This document shows, piece by piece, positions 23,134-34,267 of a DNA stretch of 64,000 nt (the stretch's first letter is position 1; each line of letters opens with the position of its first letter). A program made the translations under genes and the position numbers. Source of the stretch: Halocafeteria seosinensis (Eukaryota > Sar > Bigyra > Bicosoecida); contig LVLI01000097.1 of the NCBI GenBank assembly GCA_001687465.1, positions 1-64,000 of the forward strand, read 5' to 3'. The notes below the pieces were generated by a model. The model had not been told where the DNA came from. It worked only from the letters and a program-made list of their open reading frames with translations, and made no database searches.

Positions 23134-24417
23134 CTAGGAAACTTCGGCTAGCGGCTCCAGGAACCCCCGGAACATACAATGCAAAACAGAGGCACAGTCC
23201 ACTGAAAACTCCCATCTGGCACCGTACCCACTCATCATTCGGCACTCAAAGACGGCGACAGTTGTTCCGCCACCTTTAGCACCTGAAGGGACCAAATGCG
23301 TATTCACCCATACGCAATTGTAGAGAACACTACCCAACACCGAGGCAGCATGTTCGTTCTTTGCTGCAGCCGACCCAGATACACGACCCCAAAAGAGCCC
23401 ATCGTGGCGTTGAGCGTGTTTACATAGTGCTCGTCCGGCAATAGTTAGATTTGTTGCTTTCGATTCCGGCCTATAACTGCACGTAGCAGCCTCACATAGC
23501 AATGCCTTTGGTGGAAGTAGCATCATGCCTCTTTTATCCTCAAACGTACTTCCAGTAGTGTGTCTTAGACCCAGTAGTCTTACCCGCGAACGCTCAACCC
23601 TCAAGAGGCTCCTTACAAGGGTCAGAGTCAGTGCACCCAAAGACTGCGCATCCAGACCGAGAACCGTGTCTTCGATCAGATCGTCTACCTCCGATAAATC
23701 ATCGGCTGATGAAGAGATTTCCCGCAGGGTTGTTATTTCTCCAACTCCTGTCTCAGGTACACCAAGCACTTGAGCAAGCAAGCGACTAAGAGTATCGAGT
23801 CTTTCGCTTCTTTCCATATAGAGTAATAGGGCGGCGACAACACGAAGGACAACCGATATGTAAGTCGGGCACGGCTCTGTAAGACGAGAAGCGGACAGGT
23901 TAGTGCACAGGAACTCTTCTATGCTATGGATCCACACCAGTTTTGGCTGAGGATGTGGCTGTAGTTTCATCCAGACACTTTCAGAGGACGTCATGGTATT
24001 AGATCCCCATGCAGTTGTGTGTTCTACTTTGAAATCACTGTACCACAAACTTTGGGCCCATACTTCACTGTCACCGTTGCAACTCTCGTCGGGCATCATG
24101 CCACTATCACTTCTTTCACGCCGCTCATTCTCGTGTATGAGTAGAGAGACGGCTTCCACATAGGTCATTGAGCTCCCGGAAGTGCTATTGTAGGCAACAT
24201 GGGAGTCGTATATCCAATCGAAAACATCCTGTAAAAGTTGCTGTATCACTTGGCACACTCTGCTCCTGCCTTCCCGTTCCTCCAGCGCCTTGTACAGCTG
24301 GCAGACTTCATTCACGGTCCAATCATATTGTGGCGAACTCATATGGTCACGCCTATTATGGGCGGCAGTGGACCGCAGAGCAGTCATTATCATGTGATCA
24401 TGGCCTTCCCCCCTCAA
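23134..24417 (-). CDS. Conserved protein of unknown function (GYGARW-type C-terminus)
   Basis: 427 residues from the first ATG; the Met at about 24342 (MSSPQYDWTVNEVCQLYKAL) is an equally good start. The middle is Ser- and charge-rich and helical. The last ~110 residues contain a pattern I associate from memory with an uncharacterised plant and protist family: ALCKHAQRHDGLFWGRVSG, KNEHAASVLGSVLYNCVWVN, then ECRMMSGYGARWEFS and FRGFLEP. I cannot name the family securely or give a function. No signal peptide or membrane helix is seen. It stops soon after GFLEP, where I would expect a few more conserved residues (-DGH--GW-H), so a short last exon may be missing. Confidence 0.65.
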   Translation of the reverse strand: MRGEGHDHMIMTALRSTAAHNRRDHMSSPQYDWTVNEVCQLYKALEEREGRSRVCQVIQQLLQDVFDWIYDSHVAYNSTSGSSMTYVEAVSLLIHENERRERSDSGMMPDESCNGDSEVWAQSLWYSDFKVEHTTAWGSNTMTSSESVWMKLQPHPQPKLVWIHSIEEFLCTNLSASRLTEPCPTYISVVLRVVAALLLYMERSERLDTLSRLLAQVLGVPETGVGEITTLREISSSADDLSEVDDLIEDTVLGLDAQSLGALTLTLVRSLLRVERSRVRLLGLRHTTGSTFEDKRGMMLLPPKALLCEAATCSYRPESKATNLTIAGRALCKHAQRHDGLFWGRVSGSAAAKNEHAASVLGSVLYNCVWVNTHLVPSGAKGGGTTVAVFECRMMSGYGARWEFSVDCASVLHCMFRGFLEPLAEVS

Positions 24418-25551
24418 AAGCGCTAGGCAAAGTTCAACTTATTAGTTTAACGCAAGTTATACGCCCCCCTCCGCCTCTACCCCAGTGGTACATACCCACT
24501 GATATCATCACAAAACATACCTAATCATTGCTTCGATTCAAGAGTGGGACTATGAGTTCAGAATACGGACAATATATTTGTGAAGTTCGCGGATGTTAAT
24601 CGAAGTGTTGATCCAACTCGAAGTCACTCGATACCACAATGTTAGTATATGGGCACGAAAAGAGCTGTGAGGACGGTTGTAGCAAACTTATCCCGAGTCA
24701 TCTGCACAACCGACCGAATTCAAGGAGTTTTGTATGATAAGTTGTATCCGCTGTAGGCCAGTAGGGGGTCTTATTCGGAGTTACCTACTTGTACGCCCCA
24801 AGAGTCATTTTGTACAATGGAACCGTAGTTGCTATCCGGAACCTTCGATGCACAGTCAGTACAAAGTATACTATCAAATGAAGGGGTAGTGGACTTGTAT
24901 AAATCAATTGCGGGCGATATACCTGGACACAGGTACAGTATACCAGGAACTGCAATGGTTCCGCAACATACCATACTATTAGAACAGAACGAAACGTCAC
25001 ACCAGACGAGCCCTTAAGCGACCCTCTTTTTTATAAGTGAGCCCGAATGAATAGGATATGTAGGAGTCCAAAGGAAGTTAGAAAACGGTGGCTCGTTACG
25101 TTCCGAACCACAGATTCTAATTTGCTTTGCGGTATCTAAAAAAGCTCAACGAAACAGAGTCCTTGCTGTCCTCCCTTTATCCGGCGTGAGTGCGCAAGCT
25201 GAGTGCCGATAGAAGTGTGGAGCAGTTGCACAGCGCAGTACATGCAAGAATACAACCTAGGTCAGGGATTCACAGATATTCAAAGTACTTGTCCAGCGCC
25301 AGCGGTTGAAGTCTGATGCGGGTTGAGATCCCGTAATACCATCGCAGCCGTCGGCCCTCGGCGCATTGAAATAGAACGGAAGATGTAATTATCATTGTTA
25401 AGATACCGACAGAAATACCATTAGTGTACTGATAAAGCGATTGCGAATTGAGTATTACAAGTTGTACGAGTTCCATCCCGTTCGAGATATCTTCTTGCCT
25501 GTACTGTTTACCGGAAGCGACCCGTATTACGCTACGTTAATTTAACAAACG
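24418..25551. other. Intergenic between divergent genes
   Basis: Should contain the promoters of the minus-strand unknown gene and the plus-strand dehydrogenase. Overlapping small frames on both strands around 24770-25020 show no family similarity, and no RNA gene was recognised. Confidence 0.4.
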
Positions 25552-26706
25552 ATGCTGAATCAAATAAGGAAATCCCAACAATGGATCGGAGCTCCTCTCA
25601 AGAGATTGTTGAAAAGCAAAACGATTCCTATACTGAACGTTGGTCGGAAGAGTGTTGCTACCGTTGGAAGTATCCAACAGCGGGGCGTGCAGTGGGGGAA
25701 GCCTGAATTCAAACCAGCTGGCAACGTGAGGTAAGTCGATCTCCAACGGTGCAAACTTGATACCCATCTCCTTGTTGATGTTGTTTGACCCTCTTGGTGA
25801 GACGAACGAAAGGGTCCAACGTTCACCTATTCTATACACGCGTTCTCAAGGTATCTTTGGCCGCTGCAACAACGCAGGTACTTCCATTGCACGGACGAAA
25901 ACCTGTCGGCGACGCCTACGGCGAGTCGTGATCAGGCAATAGCAAGCAAAGCCAGACTACAGGATAAGATTGCATTGATAACCGGTGCATCAACAGGGAT
26001 AGGTAAAGCCATTGCAAGAAGTTTCGCAAACGAGGGCGCGAAGTTGGTACTTGCCGATGTCAACGACAAAGCAGGGCAAGAAACAGTTGACCAGTTGAAC
26101 GAAGAAGGAGTCGAAGCTGTTTTCGTTCATTGCGACGTCCGAGACTCCAATCAAGTCCAACAGCTTGTCCAGCACACGGTCGATACGTTTGGGCGGCTAG
26201 ACGTTGCTTGTAACAACGCTGGAATCGAAGGCGAACACGGCCCAGTGGCGAATTGCTCGGAAGAAAACTGGGACCAAGTGTTGAACATTAACCTCAAGGG
26301 TGTATTCCTCTGCATGAAGCATGAACTCCCAGTCATGATCAACTCGGGCGGTGGTGCAGTCGTAAATGTTTCCAGCGTTGCCGGCGTGGTCGGTTTTGCA
26401 GGCCTCCCGGCGTATGTGGCTAGTAAACATGGTATAGTCGGGGTAACTAAGAACGCGGCTTTGGAATACGCGAAGAACAACATAAGGGTTAACGCTGTCT
26501 GTCCTGGTGGAGTTCATACTGAGATGCTCGATAGGATTTCCGAAAATATGGACGATTTCTGGACCTTGATTAAAGGACTGCATCCCATGGGTCGTATTGC
26601 TGAACCCGAAGAGGTAGCTAACGCGGTGACGTGGCTCTGCTCGGAAGATGCTTCGTTCACCACTGGTCAATCTATCCCTGTTGATGGGGGCTTCACCACC
26701 CAGTAA
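25552..26706 (+). CDS. Short-chain dehydrogenase/reductase (classical SDR) with organelle-type presequence
   Basis: Two exons, 25552-25730 and 25878-26706 (phase 2), encode 335 residues. The first ~55 residues (MLNQIRKSQQWIGAPLKRLL...) are rich in Arg/Lys/Gln with almost no acids, typical of a mitochondrial or plastid targeting peptide. The enzyme part starts at RLQDKIALITGASTGIGKAI. It has the NAD(P)-binding TGASTGIG motif, an acidic residue after beta-2 (VLADVND, suggesting NAD preference), CNNAG, the catalytic Ser in NVSSVAG, the YVASK active site and a closing DGGFTTQ. Family length without presequence (~250) fits. Such enzymes oxidise or reduce secondary alcohols or ketones; the substrate cannot be read from sequence. 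The sequence looks close to bacterial-type SDRs, a possible old transfer, but introns show it is nuclear. Confidence 0.88.
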
Positions 26707-27960
26707 ACTTTTATCCACAAGTGTTCACATCGCTCAGGTCATATCAATTTACTACTACTGGTAATAGCTTCCCACGTACCTTGCTGTACTAATTTCACAC
26801 TCCGCATTCATTACTATTTGCGAAGGGGGGTCTGTTTGGGCGATTTCATCTCTTCTATCAAGTCAGCCAAAACCAAAGGGCCACTAAGTGATGGACGGAC
26901 CTCAAGCATCGTGTACCAAAGATGGAGTCCCCTTACCCCAGTGCGCTTAGGCCAATGCAATCTGCTCCCTTCCCTTTTCTGTAAAAACTACCTATCAAAG
27001 TGAGTTAGGCACTACGAAAATAACTGATGTTACTTGGCCAAAATAAAGCGTTCTACAGACAGCCAATCTACACGGAAGGATAACTTCACTTAAAATGGGT
27101 TGATAAAATATTAAGAATTCACCAAAGTATGGGATGACGACTCGAAGCAACAAGGAACGCATTATGAGTAGCAGCCTACTGTTTCTCTGCCCCAATTCAG
27201 ACCGGAATTTTATCCTACCAAGTTCGTCGATTTAGCTTTTGCCAAACGGCATGCGGAGTTGGGTTCTTAGTAGTGGTAAATAAAGCCTTTCGAATATTTT
27301 TGAATGATGCAGTACCACTATGGTAGTTGATACTGAACGATGATGCTGATGTTGGAAAGGAGATGGTGAGCATAAGGAGTACAAAAGAAGAAGAAAATCT
27401 GATGATGATACCAAGCCAGGCAGAGACAACCATCAGCTGCGAAGAGACAACCGTATTGTACAAGTATGCTACTTCTGCTCGCACACCCCAGCTGCTCCAG
27501 ATGCAATGAGAATCCACCTCCCCTTATATACCCCACTCCAAGTGACTATAGCATTCAAATTGTACTCTAATTTGTAAAATAGGGGAACGCCTCTATGTTA
27601 TGGCTCTTACATTGTATTGCATGCATGGCCCGGACCGTATGCGAGGTAAGTCACCTGCCGTCGCAGCACGGTTCCACAGAACATGTATGAATTTCACTTT
27701 CCGCTCACTACTTCGGACAGAACAATCACCTGAAATAATGGTGGATTGTTGAAGCTTTTCAGCGACTTTGCTTCCTACTTGTTACTCTACAACTGAATAC
27801 TTGTTTTGCTTGTTCCAGAACTGCTGTTTGTACGACTCCTTGATTCCCGGACCGGGAGCGCAAATTTCTGAGGATTTTACAGCCTGCGCACCTCCAGGTT
27901 TTGTTCAGCATCGAAACGACCCACTCTCCCTTTCAATTATCCATCGCCTGTATCACCAAG
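26707..27960. other. Intergenic, no gene recognised
   Basis: About 1.25 kb of AT-richer sequence with short open frames only (for example between 26995 and 27536, both strands) and no domain. It should include the promoter of the methyltransferase starting at 27961. Confidence 0.45.
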
Positions 27961-29422
27961 ATGTCAGATACGCTACGAAAACTCCTCGCGCCCTACGTTC
28001 CAGAAATCGCGCTGGACAATGTGGTAACCACAGCGGTAAGATCGATGTGGTGTCTGTCGAAACAGCTGTACCAGCTGGACAACTACGTTTACGCTTGCCC
28101 GTCTCTGCCTGGAAACACAAAATTCATTCGTATTTTTAACCATTTGCAGGCCCTCGTTTTGAGTAGTTTCATACTTTGCATCGCCATGTATCGAGTCATC
28201 TGCGGGGTAAGTACCCTCTTGACTCAACCTTGATACCCAAGGACTGCCACGTGGAACTGTTAACGCTTCATTCTGCAGGGACACAGGAAGGGCCCATCTA
28301 GATTAACAAAGAGCCTTTTCGCCGTAAACAGTTCCATTGCGGACACAAAAACAGCAGCGGGAAAATATGAGGAGCTATATACGCATGGTAGGTAAATTCC
28401 AGTTTCTCCACGTGTTCAGCACGATGCCGTCGCTTGGCTGTTTCTAGGAGCTTGCAATGTATGATTGATCATTGGTCAATTACCTTACTTGTCTCGCATC
28501 GCATGTTTCTTCAGAAGAGTCGGATCAGCGAAAGGAGGAAAACTCTGAACTAGTAGATAACTTTTATAATCTTGTAACGGACTTCTATCTGTTTGGATGG
28601 GGAGAACGCTTCCACTTCGCTCCCCGCTTGGAGGAAGAGAGCCTAGAAGACTCGTTCCGGCGTCATGAATACTGGATGGCTTCTCAGTTGGGAATCGATG
28701 AAAAAATGAAAGTATTGGACGTGGGATGTGGTGTTGGCGGTCCAGCAAGGACTATTGCTCGCTTCTCGAATGCTCATGTCACAGGTATTTCTCTGAATCA
28801 GTATCAAATTGAGGTTGGAAAGAAGCAAACGGAGAAGGCAGGTCTTTCTCATCTGGTGGAGTTGGTCCAAGGAAATTTCATGGAATTACCATTTGCTGAC
28901 AATACATTTGATGCAATTTATGACATCGAAGCAATCTGCCATTCTGGTGACCAGCAGCGATGCTACCAAGAGATAATGCGAGTTCTTAAGCCGGGCGGTG
29001 TCTTTGGATCTTATTTATGGGTAACAAATGAAAATTACAATGGAAAGAACGCCGAGCACCGCCGTGTGAAACATAGCATCGAAAGAGGGAATGGCTTGCC
29101 TGAACTACTCGATGCCCAGCATTACTACCGAAGTGCGGTGAATGCAGGCTTGCACGTCGATAAGGTCCATGATGTTGCCTCTGACCATGTATTATCACCA
29201 CTGCCTTGGTATCAACCGTTTGTAGACGGTTGGCTAACCACGCCCTTTTCCATAATGGTGACCAATAAGATCGTGTATTTGCTCGAGAAGTTGAGAATCG
29301 TCCCTCAAGGAACCCACTCGATTCATTCTTATCTGTATGAAGCTGCCGTTTCATTACTAGAAGGTGGAAAACGGGAAATATTTAGCCCCATGTTATTCAT
29401 GAAGTCCAGAAAAGCTGTATAA
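27961..29422 (+). CDS. Sterol C-24 methyltransferase, copy 1
   Basis: Transfers a methyl group from S-adenosylmethionine to C-24 of a sterol side chain (Erg6/SMT family). Exons: 27961-28035, 28150-28206, 28279-28387 and 28515-29422, giving 382 residues. An N-terminal hydrophobic segment (ALVLSSFILCIAMYRVICG, exon 2) suggests ER membrane association. Then come FYLFGWGERFHFAPR (the sterol-binding aromatic region, usually YE-GWG), the SAM motif LDVGCGVGGPARTIARF, and MRVLKPGGVF. Position 3 of region I is Leu-Phe rather than Glu-aromatic, and the usually invariant EATCHAP stretch reads EAICHSG, so activity or substrate may differ. Intron 1 (114 nt) is in frame and stop-free; I take it as spliced because copy 2 has an intron at the same place. 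The first three introns match copy 2 in position and phase. Confidence 0.9.
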
Positions 29423-30301
29423 CACTACAGTATCAGCAACACCCGCTAGTTTAAGTTTTCTTCCACGCAGGCATTAAAAGTCACCGGAACAGCAGTTAAG
29501 TTACATCCCCGATGCTTTTATCCTACTCGAAAACCATACGAGTGCAGTCGCTTCTTTCTTTGCTTCAACAATTTTTATGCGCGATGACATATACATACCA
29601 CTACTATTGTACCAGCAACAAGTCCCTTGAGTGTGTCCGTTATGCACCGAATTAAGATTCATTGATGTCATTCAACTCCCTCGCAAGCACATTTCATTCA
29701 AACCTTTAAGCTAACCAAATAGTTTCCTAATTGCCGTTCTCCCGGTTAGAACAGCAAAAACTAACCAGTGTGACCAGTAAGTACGTAGACGTTGGGTGTA
29801 CGCCGCCGGAGGGAGCGTCCTGCGAACGCCGGAGTGTGGATCGGATCCCGCCCGTGCTTCAAGTTGGCAGTGTTTCGTTCATACAGCCTTTCCTGAATGC
29901 TAGTTGCTTCCGGATGCGCGGGATCTACAATCATAGAGAGCGATAGATGTCGTGGGAAGATATGGAAACACTGTGGATGGACTGTGAATAACGCATTTAG
30001 CCTGTTGGGAGGGTTGCGACGTCGCAACATTTTCGTTTCCGGACACTTTTTCCCAACTTAGGATCCTGTATACAACTTCCAAGGTACGCTAGTGGGTAAT
30101 GATCTCTATTTTCAGGACGTCCCGTTCGTATTGAGGACATGCATAGGGAAAAGGAGAGGAGAGAGAACTGAAGAGGCGCTACGGGTTCCTCGGATTATGA
30201 GCTCTCCCTCCCCTCCCTAAATTATGCTTGTACAGCACGCATACTAGACTAGTTATATTCAGTGAATTGCGCGTATTCATATGCTTGTTGCTCCCCGCTG
30301 A
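29423..30301. other. Intergenic, no gene recognised
   Basis: 3' flank of the methyltransferase and 5' flank of the WW-PH gene. Short frames between 29731 and 30082 on both strands lack similarity to known families. Confidence 0.45.
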
Positions 30302-32613
30302 ATGGTCCATGCAGAAAAAATGAATTCCAGTAGCAATAGGGGCAGTCGAGGCCGCGGTCGAGGACTATCCATCGACACAGATGCGGCCAATATTTCAGCC
30401 GTGAATCCCATGATGGGACGTTTGGCTCGATCTGCTAGCTCTGGAAGTCGCGGTGATAAGAGGCCCCAACCGTCACCATCGGGGGCTTCACTGAGAAACG
30501 TGACAGGTGGGCGTGGAACTCCTCGTAACCGACCGAGAGGACAACCACCATTGACAAGAGCGCCGTTGAAGCAACGTCCTGTTGGTGGTACCAGTATGCG
30601 CAGTGTTACCCGAGGAACGAAGGGGCAAAATGGAGATGCATCTGATGAACCTTCGAAACAAAAGAATGGAACCTCCCGTTTTAACAGTTTTCGAAATGTT
30701 GTACTGGATTCTGGTATGGCACCAGAATCACCCCGGACACCACCACAAACGAAAAACAACAAGACCTTTCGACAAATGGTAATGGGAGCCCTTTCTTCGA
30801 AATCTTTCAGAAGTATGATGCCTGGGTTTGTTGATAAAGGTTCAAGTGGACAGGACGGTGAAGATAGAGAGCGAAGCGCCAGCTCTGGTCCGTCTTCGCC
30901 CACAACCCCGAAGTCTCCAAAACGTCAAGCCAGCGAAGAGGAAGAACAAGTAGATGGTTGGTGTGCCACAGACGACATTGAATCAGGTGGAATTTACTAT
31001 TTTCACGGAACTACAAAGGTTCGTAAACGGTATCTTCGAAAATGTATATCTGGTGACTGATCTCTTAGTGTAATGTTTGAACGTATGTTTACCAACCAAC
31101 CCAGGAAGTGAGCTGGGAACCACCCGAAGGTGAGCAGTCAATAGCGTGGATCGTTAAAGATGATGACCCGAATCGCCGATTGATAGGAAAGCTGGGAATG
31201 CCTCGTACCCATGACTGTGTGGTGGACGGCTGGATAGTAAAGAGTGACCCCAAAGGACGACACTGGAAGACGCGGTGGATCGAGATTGTTCTCAATTCGA
31301 GAATGATTAGGTGGTATAAAAACAACCCAACAAGTTCCTTGATGCAGTATAATGTAACAGAACCTGCACTAGGTATGTTCCTTGCTTCGTCTCTTATCCT
31401 GCTTGTTCTTCATTTGCTTAGTTTCTGCCGATTGTTTACAGGGGAAGTGTCACTGGTGGGCGCAGCAATCAAGCACCGATCAGAAACGGACATGCTACAT
31501 GGAATCGCTTACTATGTTCTGGATATCGAAGCGCGCGACAGAACCTTGCATTTGATTCCCGATAGCATATTATGTCTCCTTAGGTGGGAGGAATTGATTC
31601 GAGAAGCCAAGTCTGGCGACATTGAGACGGGCGCACAAGAAGATGACGTATCTAATATAACACTTCGAGACATTCCACCAACCTCGGCAAAAGGATGGCT
31701 TAAAAAGACTGCACCGTCGCATAAATCCTGGCGGGATCGGTTCGTGGTCATAGATAAGGATACAGGGCTACTAACGTACTCGGAGAAGGAAAGTGGAAAA
31801 GTCAAAGGAATAGTAAACTTAAGAAATGCTTACGTAGGAGTAGGTCTGGATGATGAATTGGCATCTATCATAAAATCGGATAAAAGGAGGTTCGCGGCGT
31901 TTCATGTCGTTCCTAAAACGCCGGTAACGGGGCAAGTCTCCCGGGCATTCACGTTTGTTACCGAAACTACTCAGGAATTAGATCAATGGTAGGACATGAA
32001 TCGATTATGAGGCTGTCGCGCTGTGATGAGCTTGTGACGTGTATATTGTTTGCAGGGTCAATGTTGCGAATGCTGTGGCGATGAAGTGGAACAAAGACAC
32101 GGAAGATTCGGCAGAGGGGCGTGATGAATCGAAACGTAAGGATGAGCATCCAGGCTCCGATAGTGCCAAGGTAAACCCTCTACACGGAAGTGCGACGTCG
32201 CTGAAGGTTGGGTGGCTGCATAAGTGTGATCCTTTTGGGAAGAACTGGAAACAGCGATATGTGAGGTTGACTCCCCAGCGGATGGAGTATTTCAAGCGCA
32301 AACAAGACGCGACTCCAGCAGGAGTACTGGAGCTCCACAGAGCCAAGTATGCTATTTTACGTTGTGTCTGTGTTTTCGTAATGATTGTTGCTTATGTGAC
32401 CACCTGTTTCACTATTGATTATTGGTGCGGTGCAGGGCTGGCATTGGGTGTTCTGCATTGAAGGGACCTACTCCTTTCGATCTAGTCGTGGAGAACTGGG
32501 ATCGCGTGTACTACTTTACAGCCCCTGACCAAAAGGAGTTGGCTGCGTGGGTTGACGCCTTCCAATCGATTCAAACGGAAGACGACAAAGAGTCTCTGGC
32601 CGAAAACGACTGA
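30302..32613 (+). CDS. WW domain plus three pleckstrin-homology domains, scaffold/signalling protein
   Basis: Five exons, 30302-31018, 31105-31372, 31442-31988, 32056-32346 and 32436-32613, give 666 residues; a second ATG at 30320 is possible. Residues 1-215 are disordered and rich in Arg, Gly, Ser and Pro (RGSRGRGRG near the start, and PSSPTTPKSPKR). A WW domain is created across the first splice: GWCATDDIESGGIYYFHG in exon 1 continues with VSWEPPEG in exon 2, which confirms the intron. Three PH-like units follow: DGWIVKSDPKGRHWKTRWIE (exon 2), KGWLKKTAPSHKSWRDRFVV (exon 3) and VGWLHKCDPFGKNWKQRYVR (exons 4-5), the last closing with ELAAWVDAFQSI. WW domains bind proline motifs and PH domains bind phosphoinositides or proteins, so a membrane-recruited adaptor is likely. 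I know no standard family with exactly this order. Confidence 0.85.
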
Positions 32614-32909
32614 TGCAGAAACAAGCGAATAACATATAAAGAAGGATAGAACGCCTGGAAACTTATGGCTTGCTACAAACCAAACACATAGCCAACTATC
32701 CACCACGCAATGTATCTCTCCTCTCATAGCATTCAGCCAGAGTGTGCAGATGGCGCTGGAGCACTTTGTAGAGCATACCCAAAGCCCCCGGTCAGACATA
32801 CGACTGGCATGCTCAATCCCAGAAGAGATAAAAACAAGGAGAAAAGATGAGCGAGTAGGGCTTAGCACCTGCAATAATCTAAATCGAGATTCCCGAACTA
32901 CCCATACTG

Positions 32910-33953
32910 CTACAAGTAATAGTCTGGAGTCTGTCGTGTCACCGGCGGATCGCCTTCTCGCGGTGCATATTCGAATTGTTGACTGCAGCATCAGCGAAAG
33001 CAACAAGAAAAACAAGGACATGATACATACACTATTACTTACGAAATCAATCAAGTCATGAAAAAACAAAAAACCCGAACAACTTACAATTTATAGGCCA
33101 TTTTATCATCCACTTCCATAATTGCCGCCTGGTTTCCGCATCGGTAACAATAATTCGGTGCACTAAATACTGTGACCACGAGTTTATCGTGGGCCCAATT
33201 GTACCCATCCATGACTAATTGGTGCGCCCTTGCGGTCAGTGTGAGGCCATTTCGATGCGCGAATGCTTCGGACACGTCGTATCCAAAGGTGTATCCTGCT
33301 CCTCGCGGGGAGATTCCCCAGCCTTTTCTGTCATCCGGATCGCTCCATAATAAGTCACACATGAGTCCTTCATGTGGTACTTCCTGCACTCTGTCCAGAA
33401 TGCGAATCTGGTCTAATGTATCCAAACTGGGCGATAATCCTCCGTGGAGCGCAAATATCTGGTTCTCGACGACGGCCGTCAGAGGGAGGTAGTCAAATAA
33501 ATCCGTGAAATATTTCCATACATTGGCTGTGCCGTACTTGCGTAGACACTCATCATAAAAGCCATACACCTGGGTGATCTGCCGGGACTCGTGATTGCCC
33601 CGTAAAATGTAAATACGGTCTCTGTAGCGCACTTTGAGGGCCACTAATAACGTCACGACTTCCACTGAATAATACCCTCGATCCACATAATCGCCCATAA
33701 ACAGATAATTCGTGTTTGGACACTCCCCGCCGATCCGGAAGAGCTCCATGAGATCGTAAAATTGGCCGTGAATATCGCCGCAAATCGTCACAGGGGCGCT
33801 TACATTCTGCACATTGCCCTCGGAAATCAATATCTCACGGGCTTTATCACATAGTTGCTTCACCTCCGTCTCAGGCAAGGGCTTGCACGACTGTAAATGC
33901 TCCACCCAGGTGTCCAATTGAGACAGACTCTGGTGGTCCAGGACCTTGTCCAT
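32910..33953 (-). CDS. PPP2C: Serine/threonine protein phosphatase 2A catalytic subunit
   Basis: Exon 1 spans 33953-33088 and exon 2 32982-32910 (105-nt intron, phase 2), together 312 residues against ~309 for the family. All metal-ligand motifs are present: [10 protein letters not shown] (~58), GDYVDRG (~84), [15 protein letters not shown] (~114) and the later FALHGG and [11 protein letters not shown]. The second exon supplies the hallmark C-terminal tail, ending [11 protein letters not shown], the equivalent of the TPDYFL tail whose last Leu is carboxymethylated and whose Tyr is phosphorylated in other eukaryotes; here Phe is replaced by Tyr. This tail separates PP2A from PP4 and PP6. The enzyme works in the cytosol and nucleus with scaffold and B subunits. 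Its 3' end faces the WW-PH gene, convergently, about 300 bp away. Confidence 0.96.
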
Positions 33954-34079
33954 GGTCTCGAGGAAAGAACGGGTATTTATTTATTTACTGTCCTGTCCTG
34001 TCCAGGAAGAGGGGCTTTCTTCAACAAAACAACGACACAACCACAACGACGCAACAAGACAGACAGACAGAGAGACAAA

Positions 34080-34105
34080 GGGACGGCGGGGTGGGGGTGG
34101 GGTGG
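34080..34105 (+). promoter_or_regulatory. G-rich tract, possible G-quadruplex upstream of PP2A
   Basis: Four G-runs (GGG, GGGG, GGGGG, GGGG) separated by 5, 1 and 1 bases lie about 130 bp upstream of the PP2A start codon, on the strand opposite to the gene, in the ~310-bp gap between PP2A and the kinesin-like gene. The spacing meets the usual G-quadruplex pattern. A regulatory role is inference only. Confidence 0.5.
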
Positions 34106-34267
34106 ATGTACTGTACTTCAAGGAAGCAAAACCTAGCAGCACCACGGTCACGACACAGACGACATTGTGAGTGTCGAGAGGCGGTGGGGTGAAAATGAAA
34201 TCGACCGACTACCATATCCAGTTGTTTGTTCATTCATTAAGGCTGTTGAGCCAGTAGTGGGTGACGA

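Noticed and set aside
30277-30903. Minus-strand 208-residue open frame
   Set aside because: It lies antisense to the Arg/Ser/Pro-rich head of the WW-PH gene, which has clear splicing and domains.
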